DNA of 64,000 bases from positions 2,666,001-2,730,000 of the forward strand of contig NZ_CP054044.1 in the NCBI RefSeq assembly GCF_013282745.1. Direction: 5' to 3'. Under the pieces are notes generated by a model. That model searched no databases. It worked only from the letters and a program-made list of their open reading frames with translations, and had not been told where the DNA came from. The stretch comes from Yersinia bercovieri ATCC 43970 (GTDB taxonomy: Bacteria > Pseudomonadota > Gammaproteobacteria > Enterobacterales > Enterobacteriaceae). Shown piece by piece: positions 10,654 to 19,985 of this stretch. Both the position numbers and the translations under genes were made by a program. The stretch's first letter is position 1; every line of letters starts with the position of its first letter.

Positions 10654-10669
10654 TGCAAGGTCTGTGCCA
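10654..10669 (-). promoter_or_regulatory. sigma-54 (RpoN) promoter directed at gltIJKL
   Basis: On the minus strand the sequence is TGGCAC, 5 nt, TTGCA, a full match to the sigma-54 consensus TGGCAC-N5-TTGCW with correct -24/-12 spacing. It points toward gltI, about 435 nt downstream. Transcription from it would fit nitrogen control of an amino-acid importer. The distance to gltI makes for an unusually long leader, so a second promoter nearer the gene is possible. Confidence 0.55.
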
Positions 10670-10776
10670 GTCGCAGGGATACCAGCAGGATAAAGCCCTG
10701 CTTATTGAGGGCTATCGGCGATAAATCGGAGGAAGGCTAATGAGTCAGTGCCCAGGTGGCGACTGCTTATTGTGGG

Positions 10777-11361
10777 TCAGCTTAACTGATGATTATTGAG
10801 TGCCAGATGGGCCTTAAATACCTCTAATGCCGTTGGAATATCTTCTTTCCCCACATGTTTTTCAGGATTCCACAAGTCGGCAAAGGTGATTGCGCGGCCA
10901 CAATGGATAAATACCTCATCCACATCAATCACTAAGACAGTGCGGGCAGGGTGGCCGTTTTGGCTAAAGCGCTCACAAAGCGCCGGATCAACCGAAATTT
11001 TTGCGCGGCCATTCACCCGAAAACCTTCCGTCCAGCCTGGGATCAGGAACAAAATGCCGATAAACGGGTTATGCAGCAGATTGCGGATACCATCCAGGCG
11101 GTTATTCCCCGCACGGTCTGGCAGCATCAAGGTTTTGCTGTCCTGTACATGGATAAAGCCCGGCTCCCCGCCTTTTGGCGAGCAGTCTATCCCATTGGCA
11201 CCCAGTGTACCCAACACGGCAAAAGGCGCAGCGGCGATCAGCTTTTTGGCGTAATCATCAATGTGATCTATTTGTTTTTTCAGTACATTTTTATTAGGAG
11301 CGGCGTAATGCTCATTTAATTGCGCTTCGGTGGTGAGGATAAATTCAGGATTCAGTGACAT
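10777..11361 (-). CDS. pyridoxamine 5'-phosphate oxidase (PPOX)-family flavoprotein
   Basis: The 194 residues from the ATG at 11361 (after GAGAG) resemble the MSMEG_1061-type FMN-dependent PPOX family. Features are a split-barrel core with AAPFAVLGTLGANGIDCSPK, then the phosphate-binding LMLPDRAGNNRLDG, then NPFIGILFLIPG. The C-terminal VFIHCGRAI motif is typical of this subfamily. Such proteins bind FMN or F420-like cofactors and reduce diverse small molecules; the substrate is unknown. The gene stands alone between gltI and lnt and is not part of the E. coli order, so it is probably an acquired or lineage-specific gene. Confidence 0.8.
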   Translation of the reverse strand: MSLNPEFILTTEAQLNEHYAAPNKNVLKKQIDHIDDYAKKLIAAAPFAVLGTLGANGIDCSPKGGEPGFIHVQDSKTLMLPDRAGNNRLDGIRNLLHNPFIGILFLIPGWTEGFRVNGRAKISVDPALCERFSQNGHPARTVLVIDVDEVFIHCGRAITFADLWNPEKHVGKEDIPTALEVFKAHLALNNHQLS

Positions 11362-11499
11362 AAGGCTCTCAAATTGCAAATCATGCTAATTATTTGTACC
11401 AGACGGCAAGATAACAGCCGTGATAACGATTCGCAATACCGACAGTGGGGGAGCAAAAGTGAGGCTACGGGCATGTTGATGACATGCCCGCACGAGGCG

Positions 11500-13065
11500 C
11501 TATTTTTTATCAGCCTGGCACTTCTTGTCAGCGCGGCAGCGCAGCGCACGATAGAGGGTTAATCCCCCAAGAACCAGTGTGATGATCCACAGCGGCCATG
11601 AGCCAAAACGGGCGTAAGGTGTGATACCTGTCGTGGGCGTGACTTTCACTTCAAGCACCTGCTGAGTGAATTGCGGCAGCTGCGCCAGCACTTCACCACT
11701 GGGGCCAACTGCCGCAGTAATACCATTGTTAGTGCTGCGCAGCAAAGGGCGGCCCAATTCTAGCGCCCGCATACGTGCCATCTGGAAATGCTGCCAGGGG
11801 CCAATAGAGTGACCGAACCATGCATCATTTGAGATAGTCAGCAGGAAGTTGGTATCAGGGTTAAAGTTATCCCTTACTTGCTGGCCCAGCACGATTTCAT
11901 AGCAGATGGCGGCCGTTAGGTTAAATCCGGCGACATTGAGCTGTGGTTGTACGTAACCCCCACGGCTAAATGATGACATCGGTAAATCAAAGAATGGGGC
12001 CAATGGGCGCAGCAGGGACTCCAGCGGCACAAACTCACCAAAGGGAACCAGGTGGTGTTTGCTATAACGATTGCGGGTTGGATATTGGTATGGCTCTTTA
12101 CCCCCCAACACAATGATACTGTTGAAGAAGTGGTAACCCGTGCCCTCTGGACGACGTTGAGCATCAACAATCCCGGTAATCAGGCTGCTGTGATTTGCCC
12201 GCATCAAGCTATCGACCATAGTCAGGAAGGGGGCTTGATCGGTTTCAATATCGGGAATGGCCGACTCCGGCCAGATGATAATGGGGGCTTTCCCCATAAA
12301 CGGGCGGGTTTCATCCAGATAAATTTGTAGCGTGGTCAGCAGGACTTTGGGGTCCCACTTCATTGACTGAGCAATATTACCCTGCACCATCGCAATATTA
12401 ACCGCGCGTTCAGGCTCTGGTGTGAACCAGTGCAACTGGCGCAGCGGCCATGGCAGCAACAGCAGCGCCAGCGCAATCAGCGCAGCAGTGACACGGCGTT
12501 GATAGCCGGCATAGACCAGTAACCCGCTGATTGCCATCAACATAAATGTGATGCCATCAACACCGAGAATCGGCGCGATCCCCTGTAGTGGGCCATTAAT
12601 CTGGCTGTAACCAAATTGCAGCCACGGGAAGCCGGTCAACACCCAGCCGCGCAGGAACTCAGTCAGTTGCCACACTACCGGTGCGGCAATGGCTAACCGC
12701 CACCAGGTCGCTTTTGGGCAGATGCGCGCTAATATTCCGGCAAATAGCATGGTGTAGAGCGACAGATATGCGGCGAGTAGTACCACCAGGAAGATATTGA
12801 TTGCCGTCGGCATACCGCCAAATTCGGCAATACTGACATACACCCAGTTAATACCGGTGCCGAACTGCCCCATCCCCCAACAAAAACCAATAAATGCGGC
12901 TTGTTTGGTGCTGCGATTCAGTGTCAGGCTGAGTAAGCCAAATAGCGAAACGATAGCCGCCGGCCAGTGATCGAATGGCGAATAGGCCAGCGTACCGCAG
13001 GCGCCAAAAAATAGCGCCAGTAGGGCGCGAACCCACTGGCGTTGAAGGTATGAAGCAATAGGCAT
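11500..13065 (-). CDS. lnt: apolipoprotein N-acyltransferase
   Basis: Inner-membrane enzyme that adds the third acyl chain to the N-terminal cysteine of lipoproteins, the last step of lipoprotein maturation. It has about six N-terminal membrane segments and a periplasmic nitrilase-like domain. The Glu-Lys-Cys triad is visible in [19 protein letters not shown] and AICYEIV. From the ATG at 13065 the protein has 521 residues; a longer frame to 13104 would overlap corC and lacks support. It is the last gene of miaB-ybeZ-ybeY-corC-lnt. Confidence 0.96.
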   Translation of the reverse strand: MPIASYLQRQWVRALLALFFGACGTLAYSPFDHWPAAIVSLFGLLSLTLNRSTKQAAFIGFCWGMGQFGTGINWVYVSIAEFGGMPTAINIFLVVLLAAYLSLYTMLFAGILARICPKATWWRLAIAAPVVWQLTEFLRGWVLTGFPWLQFGYSQINGPLQGIAPILGVDGITFMLMAISGLLVYAGYQRRVTAALIALALLLLPWPLRQLHWFTPEPERAVNIAMVQGNIAQSMKWDPKVLLTTLQIYLDETRPFMGKAPIIIWPESAIPDIETDQAPFLTMVDSLMRANHSSLITGIVDAQRRPEGTGYHFFNSIIVLGGKEPYQYPTRNRYSKHHLVPFGEFVPLESLLRPLAPFFDLPMSSFSRGGYVQPQLNVAGFNLTAAICYEIVLGQQVRDNFNPDTNFLLTISNDAWFGHSIGPWQHFQMARMRALELGRPLLRSTNNGITAAVGPSGEVLAQLPQFTQQVLEVKVTPTTGITPYARFGSWPLWIITLVLGGLTLYRALRCRADKKCQADKK

Positions 13066-13072
13066 CGAGGAT

Positions 13073-13951
13073 TTATTCTTCCAGTTTGGGTTGCGGAGCA
13101 TCATCCGGGATTTTTACGTGAACCTGAATGATACGTCGGCTATCCGCCATGGCAACTTTAAATAAGTAACCTTCAATTTCAATGGTTTCACCTCGGGAAG
13201 GTAAGTGGCCAAACGCTTGCATGACCAAACCACCGATAGTGTCCACTTCATCGTCACTGAAATGGGTGTTAAACACTTCATTGAAATCTTCAATTTGGGT
13301 CAGCGCACGGATCGTATAGGTGTGCCGGCTGAGTTGACGGACATCTCTGTCCTCTTCATCGTCATACTCATCTTCTATTTCGCCTACGATCAGCTCAAGA
13401 ATATCTTCAATGGTCACCAGCCCTGAAACGCCACCAAACTCATCAATGACAATGGCCATGTGATAGCGTTGAGAACGGAACTCCTTCAGCATCCGATCGA
13501 CACGCTTACTCTCTGGCACCACAATCGCCGGCCGTAAGACTTTATCAATGCTGAATGGCTCAGAATCTGTGCGCATAAACGGCAGCAGGTCCTTGGCCAT
13601 CAGGATACCTTCGATGTGATCTTTGTCTTCGCTGATCACTGGAAAGCGGGAGTGAGCAGATTCAATAATCACATCCAGACACTCATCCAGCGTTTGATTA
13701 CGCTTTAATGTGACCATCTGAGAACGGGGGATCATGATGTCCCGTACGCGCTGTTCGGCGATATCCATCACGCCTTCCAGCATGTCTCGGGTATCGGGAT
13801 CGATCAGATCGTTCTGTTCAGAATCACGGATAAGCTCTACCAGATCGCCGCGGTTTTTAGGTTCACCGTGGAATAACTGGTTAAGGATAAGAGTAAAGAA
13901 CCCTTTCTTGGGACTGGGGCTATCATTGTTTTGTGAGTGGTCGTCGCTCAT
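13073..13951 (-). CDS. corC: CNNM-family magnesium/cobalt transport protein CorC (YbeX)
   Basis: Cytoplasmic CBS-domain protein linked to magnesium and cobalt efflux and, in E. coli, to ribosome maturation together with YbeY. The 292 residues contain two CBS domains (around residues 70-190; [12 protein letters not shown] at the first) and a C-terminal CorC/HlyC transporter-associated domain. It has no membrane segment. It lies between ybeY and lnt, 7 nt from lnt, in the conserved order. Confidence 0.95.
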   Translation of the reverse strand: MSDDHSQNNDSPSPKKGFFTLILNQLFHGEPKNRGDLVELIRDSEQNDLIDPDTRDMLEGVMDIAEQRVRDIMIPRSQMVTLKRNQTLDECLDVIIESAHSRFPVISEDKDHIEGILMAKDLLPFMRTDSEPFSIDKVLRPAIVVPESKRVDRMLKEFRSQRYHMAIVIDEFGGVSGLVTIEDILELIVGEIEDEYDDEEDRDVRQLSRHTYTIRALTQIEDFNEVFNTHFSDDEVDTIGGLVMQAFGHLPSRGETIEIEGYLFKVAMADSRRIIQVHVKIPDDAPQPKLEE

Positions 13952-14023
13952 GGCGTTTTAGTTAAGTTTACCCATATTAAGTGATCATCATTTCAGCCGC
14001 GGTAAATTCACGCGGCTGACGGT

Positions 14024-14497
14024 TTAGTCGGACTCTTTCTCTGAAATATAGGGATCTGGGTAACCCAGGCTCTGCATGATTTCAGTCTCAATCGACTCCA
14101 TCTCTTCTGCTTCATCGTCAACGATGTGGTCATACCCTAGCAGATGGAGACTGCCGTGAACAACCATATGCGCCCAATGAGCAAATAGTGCTTTCTCTTG
14201 CTCGACAGCTTCTTGCTCAACAACCTGACGACAGATGATTAAATCACCCAATAGTGGCAGTTCAATTTCAGGCGGGGCCTCAAACGGAAAAGAGAGCACA
14301 TTGGTCGATTTATCTTTGCCACGATAGGTCAGATTCAACTGATGACTTTCTGCTTCATCCACCAGGCGGATGGTGACTTCCGAGACCTCTTGAAACTGAG
14401 GTAGCACGGCTTCCAGCCACTGCTGAAAATCGGCTTCTGTGGGTAAACCCTGGCTATTGGCGCAGGCAATTTGTAAATCGAGTATCACTTGGCTCAC
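14024..14497 (-). CDS. ybeY: endoribonuclease YbeY
   Basis: Zinc-dependent single-strand RNase needed for 16S rRNA 3'-end maturation and late 70S quality control. The 157 residues carry the metal motif [11 protein letters not shown] with the three expected histidines. The start is a GTG at 14497 that overlaps the ybeZ stop (GTGA), with a GGAGG in the end of ybeZ. Coupled translation with ybeZ fits their joint role. Confidence 0.96.
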   Translation of the reverse strand: MSQVILDLQIACANSQGLPTEADFQQWLEAVLPQFQEVSEVTIRLVDEAESHQLNLTYRGKDKSTNVLSFPFEAPPEIELPLLGDLIICRQVVEQEAVEQEKALFAHWAHMVVHGSLHLLGYDHIVDDEAEEMESIETEIMQSLGYPDPYISEKESD

Positions 14498-15567
14498 GGA
14501 GCCTCCTGCTCAGACGGGGTATGATTTTCCCGCTTACGTTGTTCGGCAATGGCATCTTTGCGTTTTTGTTCCGCAGCTTCCCAGGCTTCATAGGCGATAA
14601 CCACTTGTGCGACCACTGGGTGGCGCACCACATCTTCGCTATGGAAGAAGTTAAAGCTCAGCTCTTCTACCCCAGACAGCACCTCAATGGCGTGGCTTAA
14701 GCCCGATTTCTGGTGGCGCGGTAAGTCAGTTTGCGTGATATCACCAGTAATTACCGCTTTGGAGTTGAAGCCCATACGGGTCAGGAACATTTTCATCTGT
14801 TCGATGGTGGTGTTCTGGCTCTCATCTAAAATGATGAATGCATCATTCAGAGTACGACCCCGCATATAGGCCAGCGGCGCGACTTCAATTACGTTACGTT
14901 CAATCAATTTCTCAACCCGCTCGAAGCCCAGCATTTCAAACAGGGCGTCATACAGTGGGCGCAGATAAGGGTCCACTTTCTGGCTCAGGTCACCGGGTAA
15001 GAAGCCCAGCTTTTCGCCCGCTTCAACTGCCGGTCGGGTCAGCAAGATACGCCGCACATTCTGGCGCTCCAGTGCATCGACCGCTGCGGCAACCGCCAGA
15101 TAGGTTTTGCCGGTACCGGCTGGGCCAATGCCGAAGGTGATATCGTGATCGAGAATATTGGCAATGTACTGCGCCTGATTGGGTGTGCGCGGTTTGACCA
15201 TCCCACGTTTAGTGCGGATATTCACCGCCTTGCCGTAATCCGGCACACTTTCGGCGGTTTGCTCCAGCACCCGGCTCTCTTTCACCGCGAGGTGGATATC
15301 TTCTGGCGAGATATCTGGGATAACCCCCCGAATCGGGGCGGTATCAACATACAGATGGCGCAGGATATCTGCCGCGGCAACCACGCAGATACTCTTACCG
15401 ACTAACTTAAAGCGATTATCACGCCGATTAATTTCGATCCCTAATCGGCGCTCCAACTGCTTAATGTTGTCATCAAAAGGGCCGCATAAACTCAGCAGGC
15501 GCTGATTATCGGCGGGTTCCAGCAAGATCTCTTGTGTCACTACGTGCAAACTGTTTCTCTGAGTCAC
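14494..15567 (-). CDS. ybeZ: PhoH-like ATPase YbeZ
   Basis: PhoH-family nucleotide-binding protein, an RNA helicase-type ATPase thought to work with YbeY in RNA processing. The 357 residues have Walker [10 protein letters not shown] and Walker [10 protein letters not shown], and a PhoH core from about residue 110 on. The start is GTG at 15567 after AGAGGAA. The N-terminus is about 10 residues longer than in E. coli; a second GTG at 15540 would match the shorter form. Confidence 0.95.
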   Translation of the reverse strand: MTQRNSLHVVTQEILLEPADNQRLLSLCGPFDDNIKQLERRLGIEINRRDNRFKLVGKSICVVAAADILRHLYVDTAPIRGVIPDISPEDIHLAVKESRVLEQTAESVPDYGKAVNIRTKRGMVKPRTPNQAQYIANILDHDITFGIGPAGTGKTYLAVAAAVDALERQNVRRILLTRPAVEAGEKLGFLPGDLSQKVDPYLRPLYDALFEMLGFERVEKLIERNVIEVAPLAYMRGRTLNDAFIILDESQNTTIEQMKMFLTRMGFNSKAVITGDITQTDLPRHQKSGLSHAIEVLSGVEELSFNFFHSEDVVRHPVVAQVVIAYEAWEAAEQKRKDAIAEQRKRENHTPSEQEAP

Positions 15568-15815
15568 TGCGTTCCTCTGGGTATATCATTTATCGATATA
15601 ACGTCAATCATACATGTCATTTGGGAATTATTCATGGTACACGACGCAGACGCAAGTTTGCGGCTTTCCGTGCCTATTCAAATAGCGGTTGCTGGGTGGT
15701 GCAACTTAAAAAGTCTGAATCTGCGCAGCCTCACACCAAAATAAAATAGGCACTGACAATGCAGCGCCTACTGATGCGAGTTAACTCGCATAATTGGGGA
15801 TCAGGGCGTTCACTA

Positions 15816-17240
15816 TCAGGGTTGATACTGCACCACGCCAATCTCATTCTCTTTGCGTGTGCGTGCAATAACCGATTGCGGTGACTCATGAACTCGCAGA
15901 TCCATCTGCTGTTCGGTACGCCGCAAGATACCGCGCAGTGAGCTGGCATAAACGTCAATAATTTCCACATCAACGAATTGACCGATCATGCTCGGTGTCC
16001 CCTCAAAATTCACCACCCGATTATTTTCAGTGCGACCGGCCAGCTCCATGGCATTTTTACGGGAGGGGCCTTCCACCAGAATGCGCTGCACAGTGCCAAT
16101 CATCTCGCGGCTGATCTCCATCGCCTGTTGAGTGATGCGCTGTTGCAGAATATGTAGCCGCTGTTTTTTCTCCTCTTCCGACACATCATCTGGCAGATCT
16201 GCCGCTGGTGTACCGGGGCGCGAAGAGTAAATAAAGCTGTAACTGGTATCAAAACGGATATCCGCCACCAGTTTCATGGTTTGCTCAAAATCTTGCTGAG
16301 TTTCACCGGGGAAACCGATAATAAAATCAGAACTAATTTGGATGCCGGGTCGCGCCTGACGCAGTTTGCGGATGATAGCTTTGTACTCCAGCGCAGTATG
16401 GGCGCGTTTCATCATGGTCAAAATACGGTCAGAACCACTCTGTACGGGCAGATGCAGGAAGCTCACTAGCTCTGGGGTATCACGGTAAACATCAATGATA
16501 TCGTCAGTAAATTCAATCGGGTGGCTGGTGGTAAAGCGCACGCGATCAATGCCGTCTATGGCAGCAACCAGGCGTAATAGCTCGGCAAAACTACAGATAT
16601 CACCATCATAGGTGGCGCCACGATAGGCATTCACATTCTGGCCGAGCAGATTGACTTCCCGCACACCCTGAGCTGCTAACTGCGCGATTTCAAAAAGAAT
16701 ATCGTCACTTGGGCGGCTGACCTCCTCGCCACGGGTGTATGGCACCACGCAGAAAGTGCAGTACTTATTACAGCCCTCCATGATAGAGACAAAGGCGGTC
16801 GGGCCTTCGGCGCGAGGCTCTGGCAGGCGGTCAAATTTTTCAATTTCAGGGAAGCTGATATCCACCACTGAGCTGTGGCTACCCTGGACGTGGTTAATCA
16901 TCTCTGGCAGGCGATGCAGGGTTTGTGGCCCGAAAATAATATCGACGCAGGGCGCGCGCTGGCGCAGATGCTCCCCCTCCTGTGACGCTACACAACCGCC
17001 AACACCAATGATCAGTTCGGGATTTTTCTCTTTTAGTAATTTCCAGTGCCCCAGCAGACTGAAGACCTTCTCTTGGGCTTTTTCGCGAATTGAGCAGGTA
17101 TTCAGCAGCAGTAAATCGGCCTCTTCGGGAGTCTCTGTTAAGAGGTAACCATGGGTGCTGGCCAGCAAATCAGCCATTTTAGATGAATCATACTCATTCA
17201 TCTGGCAGCCCCAGGTTTTGATGTGCAGTTTTTTAGTCAT
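15816..17240 (-). CDS. miaB: tRNA-2-methylthio-N6-dimethylallyladenosine synthase MiaB
   Basis: Radical-SAM methylthiotransferase that converts i6A37 to ms2i6A37 in tRNAs reading UNN codons. The ATG at 17240 gives 474 residues, the E. coli length; in-frame codons reach 17294 but are unneeded. The three cysteines of the auxiliary cluster are in [19 protein letters not shown] and GGCVASQEG. The radical-SAM CxxxCxxC is CNKYCTFC, and a C-terminal TRAM domain follows. It heads the leftward miaB-ybeZ-ybeY-corC-lnt group. Confidence 0.97.
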   Translation of the reverse strand: MTKKLHIKTWGCQMNEYDSSKMADLLASTHGYLLTETPEEADLLLLNTCSIREKAQEKVFSLLGHWKLLKEKNPELIIGVGGCVASQEGEHLRQRAPCVDIIFGPQTLHRLPEMINHVQGSHSSVVDISFPEIEKFDRLPEPRAEGPTAFVSIMEGCNKYCTFCVVPYTRGEEVSRPSDDILFEIAQLAAQGVREVNLLGQNVNAYRGATYDGDICSFAELLRLVAAIDGIDRVRFTTSHPIEFTDDIIDVYRDTPELVSFLHLPVQSGSDRILTMMKRAHTALEYKAIIRKLRQARPGIQISSDFIIGFPGETQQDFEQTMKLVADIRFDTSYSFIYSSRPGTPAADLPDDVSEEEKKQRLHILQQRITQQAMEISREMIGTVQRILVEGPSRKNAMELAGRTENNRVVNFEGTPSMIGQFVDVEIIDVYASSLRGILRRTEQQMDLRVHESPQSVIARTRKENEIGVVQYQP

Positions 17241-17493
17241 TAGATTATTCATCATAAAAATCACATCGCGTGGCATTTTGTGCAGTGTCTGCAAGCGAGA
17301 GTGGTGCCCCGCAATTGAGTCGTGGTTAGCGTAAAGGCTCAGTCGTTAAAGGATATTGTAGTCATTTGCCGGTGCGATGACCACCGCATAACGGCTTACT
17401 TATTCTGATGCAGGGTGAAAAATCCGGTACACTCATGACAAACAGAATACTTGCCTATGCAAGTACGATTTTAACTTTTAAAGCACAACTAAA

Positions 17494-18675
17494 ATGAATA
17501 AATCGCAACCAAATTATGATGTTGTGGTCGTCGGTGGCGGCATGGTAGGTGCAGCTGCGGCGTTAGGGCTGGCACAAACTGGCTGGTCAGTGGCGCTATT
17601 GGAGCATGAGGCACCGGCTCCGTTTGATGCCAATAGCGTGCCGGATTTACGGGTTTCCGCCATTGGTTGTACCTCGGTGGCATTGCTCAAGCAGCTCGGA
17701 GTCTGGTCAAGGGTGCAACAGATGCGCTATGCCCCCTATCGTCGGCTGGAGACCTGGGAGCAGCCTGGCTCGCAAGTTATCTTTGATGCAGCATCACTCT
17801 CGTTACCTGAACTGGGTTTTATGGTTGAAAACCGAGTTTTGCAGTTAGCACTGTGGCAACAGATGGCAGAGTGCCACAATTTGACGTTGCTGTGCCCGTC
17901 ACGGCTGCAAACTATGGTCAGAGTAGATGACTACTGGAAAATCACGTTAGATGCACAGCAAGAGATACAGGGCCATTTAGTGATAGGCGCTGATGGTGCC
18001 AACTCTCTGGTGCGCCGTTTAGTGGGTATTGGCACCAGTGGTTGGCAATATCGCCACTCCTGTATGCTGATTACGGTAGAGACCGATACCCCTCAGCAAG
18101 AGACCACCTGGCAGCAGTTCTCCCCCTCTGGCCCTCGTGCTTTCCTGCCGCTGTTTGATCGCTGGGGATCGTTGGTCTGGTATGACAGCCCACAACGTAT
18201 TCGCCAGCTTCAGGCGATGCCGATGGTGCAATTGAATCAGGAGATAGCGGCAGCCTTCCCATCCCGCTTGGGGGCTGTTAAGGCGATCGCCGCTGGCTCT
18301 TTCCCGCTGGTTCGTCGTCATGCGCAGCACTATGTACAGCCGGGGTTAGCCTTGCTAGGAGATGCCGCCCATACCATCAATCCGCTAGCCGGGCAGGGGG
18401 TTAATCTGGGGTATCGAGATGTTGATGCGCTGCTTAATGTGTTGAATCAGGCCCGTGAAGTGGCGGAACCTTGGCATAGTGAACAGGTATTACTGCGTTA
18501 CCAGCGCCGCCGACGTACCGATAATCTGATTATGCAAAGTGGTATGGATCTGTTTTACACCGCCTTTAGCAATGATCTACCGCCAGTGAAGTTTGTACGT
18601 AATTTAGCGCTGATGGCGGCTCAACGCGCGGGCAAACTGAAGGAACATGCATTGAAGTATGCATTGGGGTTGTAG
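17494..18675 (+). CDS. ubiF: 3-demethoxyubiquinol 3-hydroxylase UbiF
   Basis: FAD-dependent monooxygenase of ubiquinone biosynthesis that adds the last ring hydroxyl. The 393 residues show the Rossmann FAD motif VVVVGGGMVGAA near the N-terminus and the second FAD motif GDAAHTINPLAGQG near residue 290. It is transcribed away from miaB and faces the convergent tRNA cluster, as in E. coli. Confidence 0.96.
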   Translation: MNKSQPNYDVVVVGGGMVGAAAALGLAQTGWSVALLEHEAPAPFDANSVPDLRVSAIGCTSVALLKQLGVWSRVQQMRYAPYRRLETWEQPGSQVIFDAASLSLPELGFMVENRVLQLALWQQMAECHNLTLLCPSRLQTMVRVDDYWKITLDAQQEIQGHLVIGADGANSLVRRLVGIGTSGWQYRHSCMLITVETDTPQQETTWQQFSPSGPRAFLPLFDRWGSLVWYDSPQRIRQLQAMPMVQLNQEIAAAFPSRLGAVKAIAAGSFPLVRRHAQHYVQPGLALLGDAAHTINPLAGQGVNLGYRDVDALLNVLNQAREVAEPWHSEQVLLRYQRRRRTDNLIMQSGMDLFYTAFSNDLPPVKFVRNLALMAAQRAGKLKEHALKYALGL

Positions 18676-18861
18676 GGCGACTGATTTCGGTTGTTAAAGT
18701 TTCACCGCTCACCGCTTGGGATAGCGTCGTTGAGGCTTGTCTGCAACCTAATAATTTTGGTTCTCTCTTTTGACGTTGAGCGCAAGATTACGGGGGGCGG
18801 GTCACTGCTCTATGGCCCGGCTCAGTTATACCGCAAGGATAAGGGGGGAAATCTAAAACGC

Positions 18862-18886
18862 AAAAAGCCCGCCGAAGCGAGCTTTT
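18862..18886 (-). terminator. terminator of the tRNA cluster
   Basis: On the minus strand, just after the last tRNA-Gln gene, AAAGCTCGC pairs around a TTCG loop with GCGGGCTTT and a short T-run follows. It is a compact tetraloop terminator in the position expected for the six-tRNA transcript. Confidence 0.8.
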
Positions 18887-18893
18887 CTAAATT

Positions 18894-18968
18894 TGGCTGG
18901 GGTACGAGGATTCGAACCTCGGAATGCTGGAATCAGAATCCAGTGCCTTACCGCTTGGCGATACCCCA
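18894..18968 (-). tRNA. glnV: tRNA-Gln (anticodon CTG)
   Basis: A 75-nt cloverleaf with encoded CCA: acceptor TGGGGTA, D-loop AAGCGG, anticodon stem-loop with CTG, and T-loop TTCGAAT. It decodes CAG. Last gene of the cluster; E. coli has two such genes (glnV, glnX), here only one is seen. Confidence 0.97.
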
Positions 18969-18973
18969 AAAGA

Positions 18974-19050
18974 TGGTGGCTACGACGGGAATCGAACCTG
19001 TGACCCCAGCATTATGAGTGCTGTGCTCTAACCAGCTGAGCTACGTAGCC
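18974..19050 (-). tRNA. metU: tRNA-Met (elongator, anticodon CAT)
   Basis: A 77-nt gene starting GGCTACGTAGC with encoded CCA and anticodon CAT. It has the elongator rather than initiator acceptor end. It is identical in sequence to the first tRNA-Met of the cluster at 19417-19493. Confidence 0.96.
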
Positions 19051-19081
19051 ATCCTAAAATCTTTATTCTTAAGAAATTGTA

Positions 19082-19156
19082 TGGCTGGGATACCAGGATT
19101 CGAACCTGGGAATGCCAGGATCAAAACCTGGTGCCTTACCGCTTGGCGATATCCCA
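19082..19156 (-). tRNA. glnW: tRNA-Gln (anticodon TTG)
   Basis: A 75-nt gene with encoded CCA. The anticodon loop TTTTGAT carries TTG, which reads CAA. It is identical to the next upstream copy at 19221-19295, a recent or maintained tandem duplication. Confidence 0.97.
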
Positions 19157-19220
19157 ACTGAAATACAAATCTTTTTGTTACACCACAACCTTGCTGTCTA
19201 CAACTCACCATCAAAAGAGA

Positions 19221-19295
19221 TGGCTGGGATACCAGGATTCGAACCTGGGAATGCCAGGATCAAAACCTGGTGCCTTACCGCTTGGCGATATCCCA
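19221..19295 (-). tRNA. glnU: tRNA-Gln (anticodon TTG)
   Basis: A 75-nt gene with encoded CCA, identical to the copy at 19082-19156, anticodon TTG. The spacer between the two copies (64 bp) is not itself duplicated. Confidence 0.97.
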
Positions 19296-19324
19296 TCCGC
19301 TGTGACAAACCGATGAACGAATAA

Positions 19325-19409
19325 TGGTGCGGGAGGCGAGACTTGAACTCGCACACCTTGCGGCGCTAGAACCTAAATCTAGTGCGTCTACCAATTTCGC
19401 CACTCCCGC
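19325..19409 (-). tRNA. leuW: tRNA-Leu (anticodon TAG)
   Basis: An 85-nt class II tRNA with a long variable arm and encoded CCA. It begins GCGGGAGTGGCGAAATTGG and has anticodon TAG, reading CUA-family codons. Second gene of the cluster. Confidence 0.97.
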
Positions 19410-19416
19410 AAAAAGA

Positions 19417-19493
19417 TGGTGGCTACGACGGGAATCGAACCTGTGACCCCAGCATTATGAGTGCTGTGCTCTAACCAGCTGAGCTACGTAGCC
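19417..19493 (-). tRNA. metT: tRNA-Met (elongator, anticodon CAT)
   Basis: A 77-nt gene with encoded CCA, identical to the copy at 18974-19050. It is the first gene of the leftward cluster, about 40 nt after the -10 box of a strong promoter. Confidence 0.96.
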
Positions 19494-19532
19494 ATCTTTT
19501 TTCGCATTACCTTCATCGGCGTTGCGGGGCGC

Positions 19533-19561
19533 ATTATGCGTATATGGCCGAATTGCGTCAA
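19533..19561 (-). promoter_or_regulatory. sigma-70 promoter of the tRNA cluster
   Basis: On the minus strand TTGACG, 17 nt, CATAAT, followed by a G+C-rich discriminator GCGCCCCGC. The near-consensus boxes, ideal spacing and GC discriminator are typical of stable-RNA promoters under stringent control. Confidence 0.8.
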
Positions 19562-19726
19562 CTAATTTTTTCCCGAAAAAGGGCTGAAAGGGTTCGTTTG
19601 TTTGGCTTGTGAACAGTCTGGTGATTAAATGAACGAAAATGGTAATTAATTATTGAATTTGCCAGCAAAAGGGGTCATTGGCGAGATTCTGAGTATTTGA
19701 CCGCAGACGGCTTATCTCACATAAAA

Positions 19727-19937
19727 AGCAAGGCCGCCAAAGGCGACCTCAGACTGCTGACAAACCCCGATGACGCGATCTGGAATGGAGAGGACGGGTA
19801 GACGAGTAAAGCGTCCGCGCCAGGGATGGCGCGGCTCGAGCCTCCAGGGAAGGATTTACGGCGTCTTTACGATCTAGCTGTTCTCTCCGCAACCAGCACT
19901 TTGTCAATAACCTCAGGCCGCCAAAGGCGACCTTGCT
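19727..19937. repeat. 211-bp MITE-like element with 38-bp terminal inverted repeats
   Basis: The ends 19727-19764 and 19900-19937 are inverted repeats matching at 28 of 38 positions, each starting AGCAAGG and ending TGACAAA inward. Each arm carries its own small hairpin, GGCCGCC-AAA-GGCGACC, so either can act as a terminator; the outer one is followed on the minus strand by TTGCTTTTT. The centre has a GC-rich hairpin (GCGCC...GGCGC, near 19817-19832) and motifs CCTCCAGGGAAGGATTTACGG that resemble widespread intergenic repeats. No coding capacity is evident. It lies 48 bp after asnB and probably ends asnB transcription. Confidence 0.6.
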
Positions 19938-19985
19938 AGCAGTAATGTTGAGACGGATAGATTGATTATCCGTAATTTAATTCAG

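Larger units (their letters stand above)
10207..10776. other. long regulatory region upstream of gltI
   Basis: This 570-bp gene-free stretch lies between gltI and the flavoprotein gene (both leftward). It contains a consensus sigma-54 promoter (10654-10669) and two NtrC-like sites (10464-10480 and 10493-10509), listed separately. The part nearest gltI is A+T-rich. A small hairpin, AGCAGG/CCTGCT, lies around 10690-10707. No coding region was recognised. Confidence 0.6.

Noticed and set aside
18894..19493. tRNA cluster as attachment site for an integrated island
   Set aside because: No integrase, no duplicated tRNA 3' end beyond the functional copies, and the flanking gene order (ubiF, asnB) is conserved.
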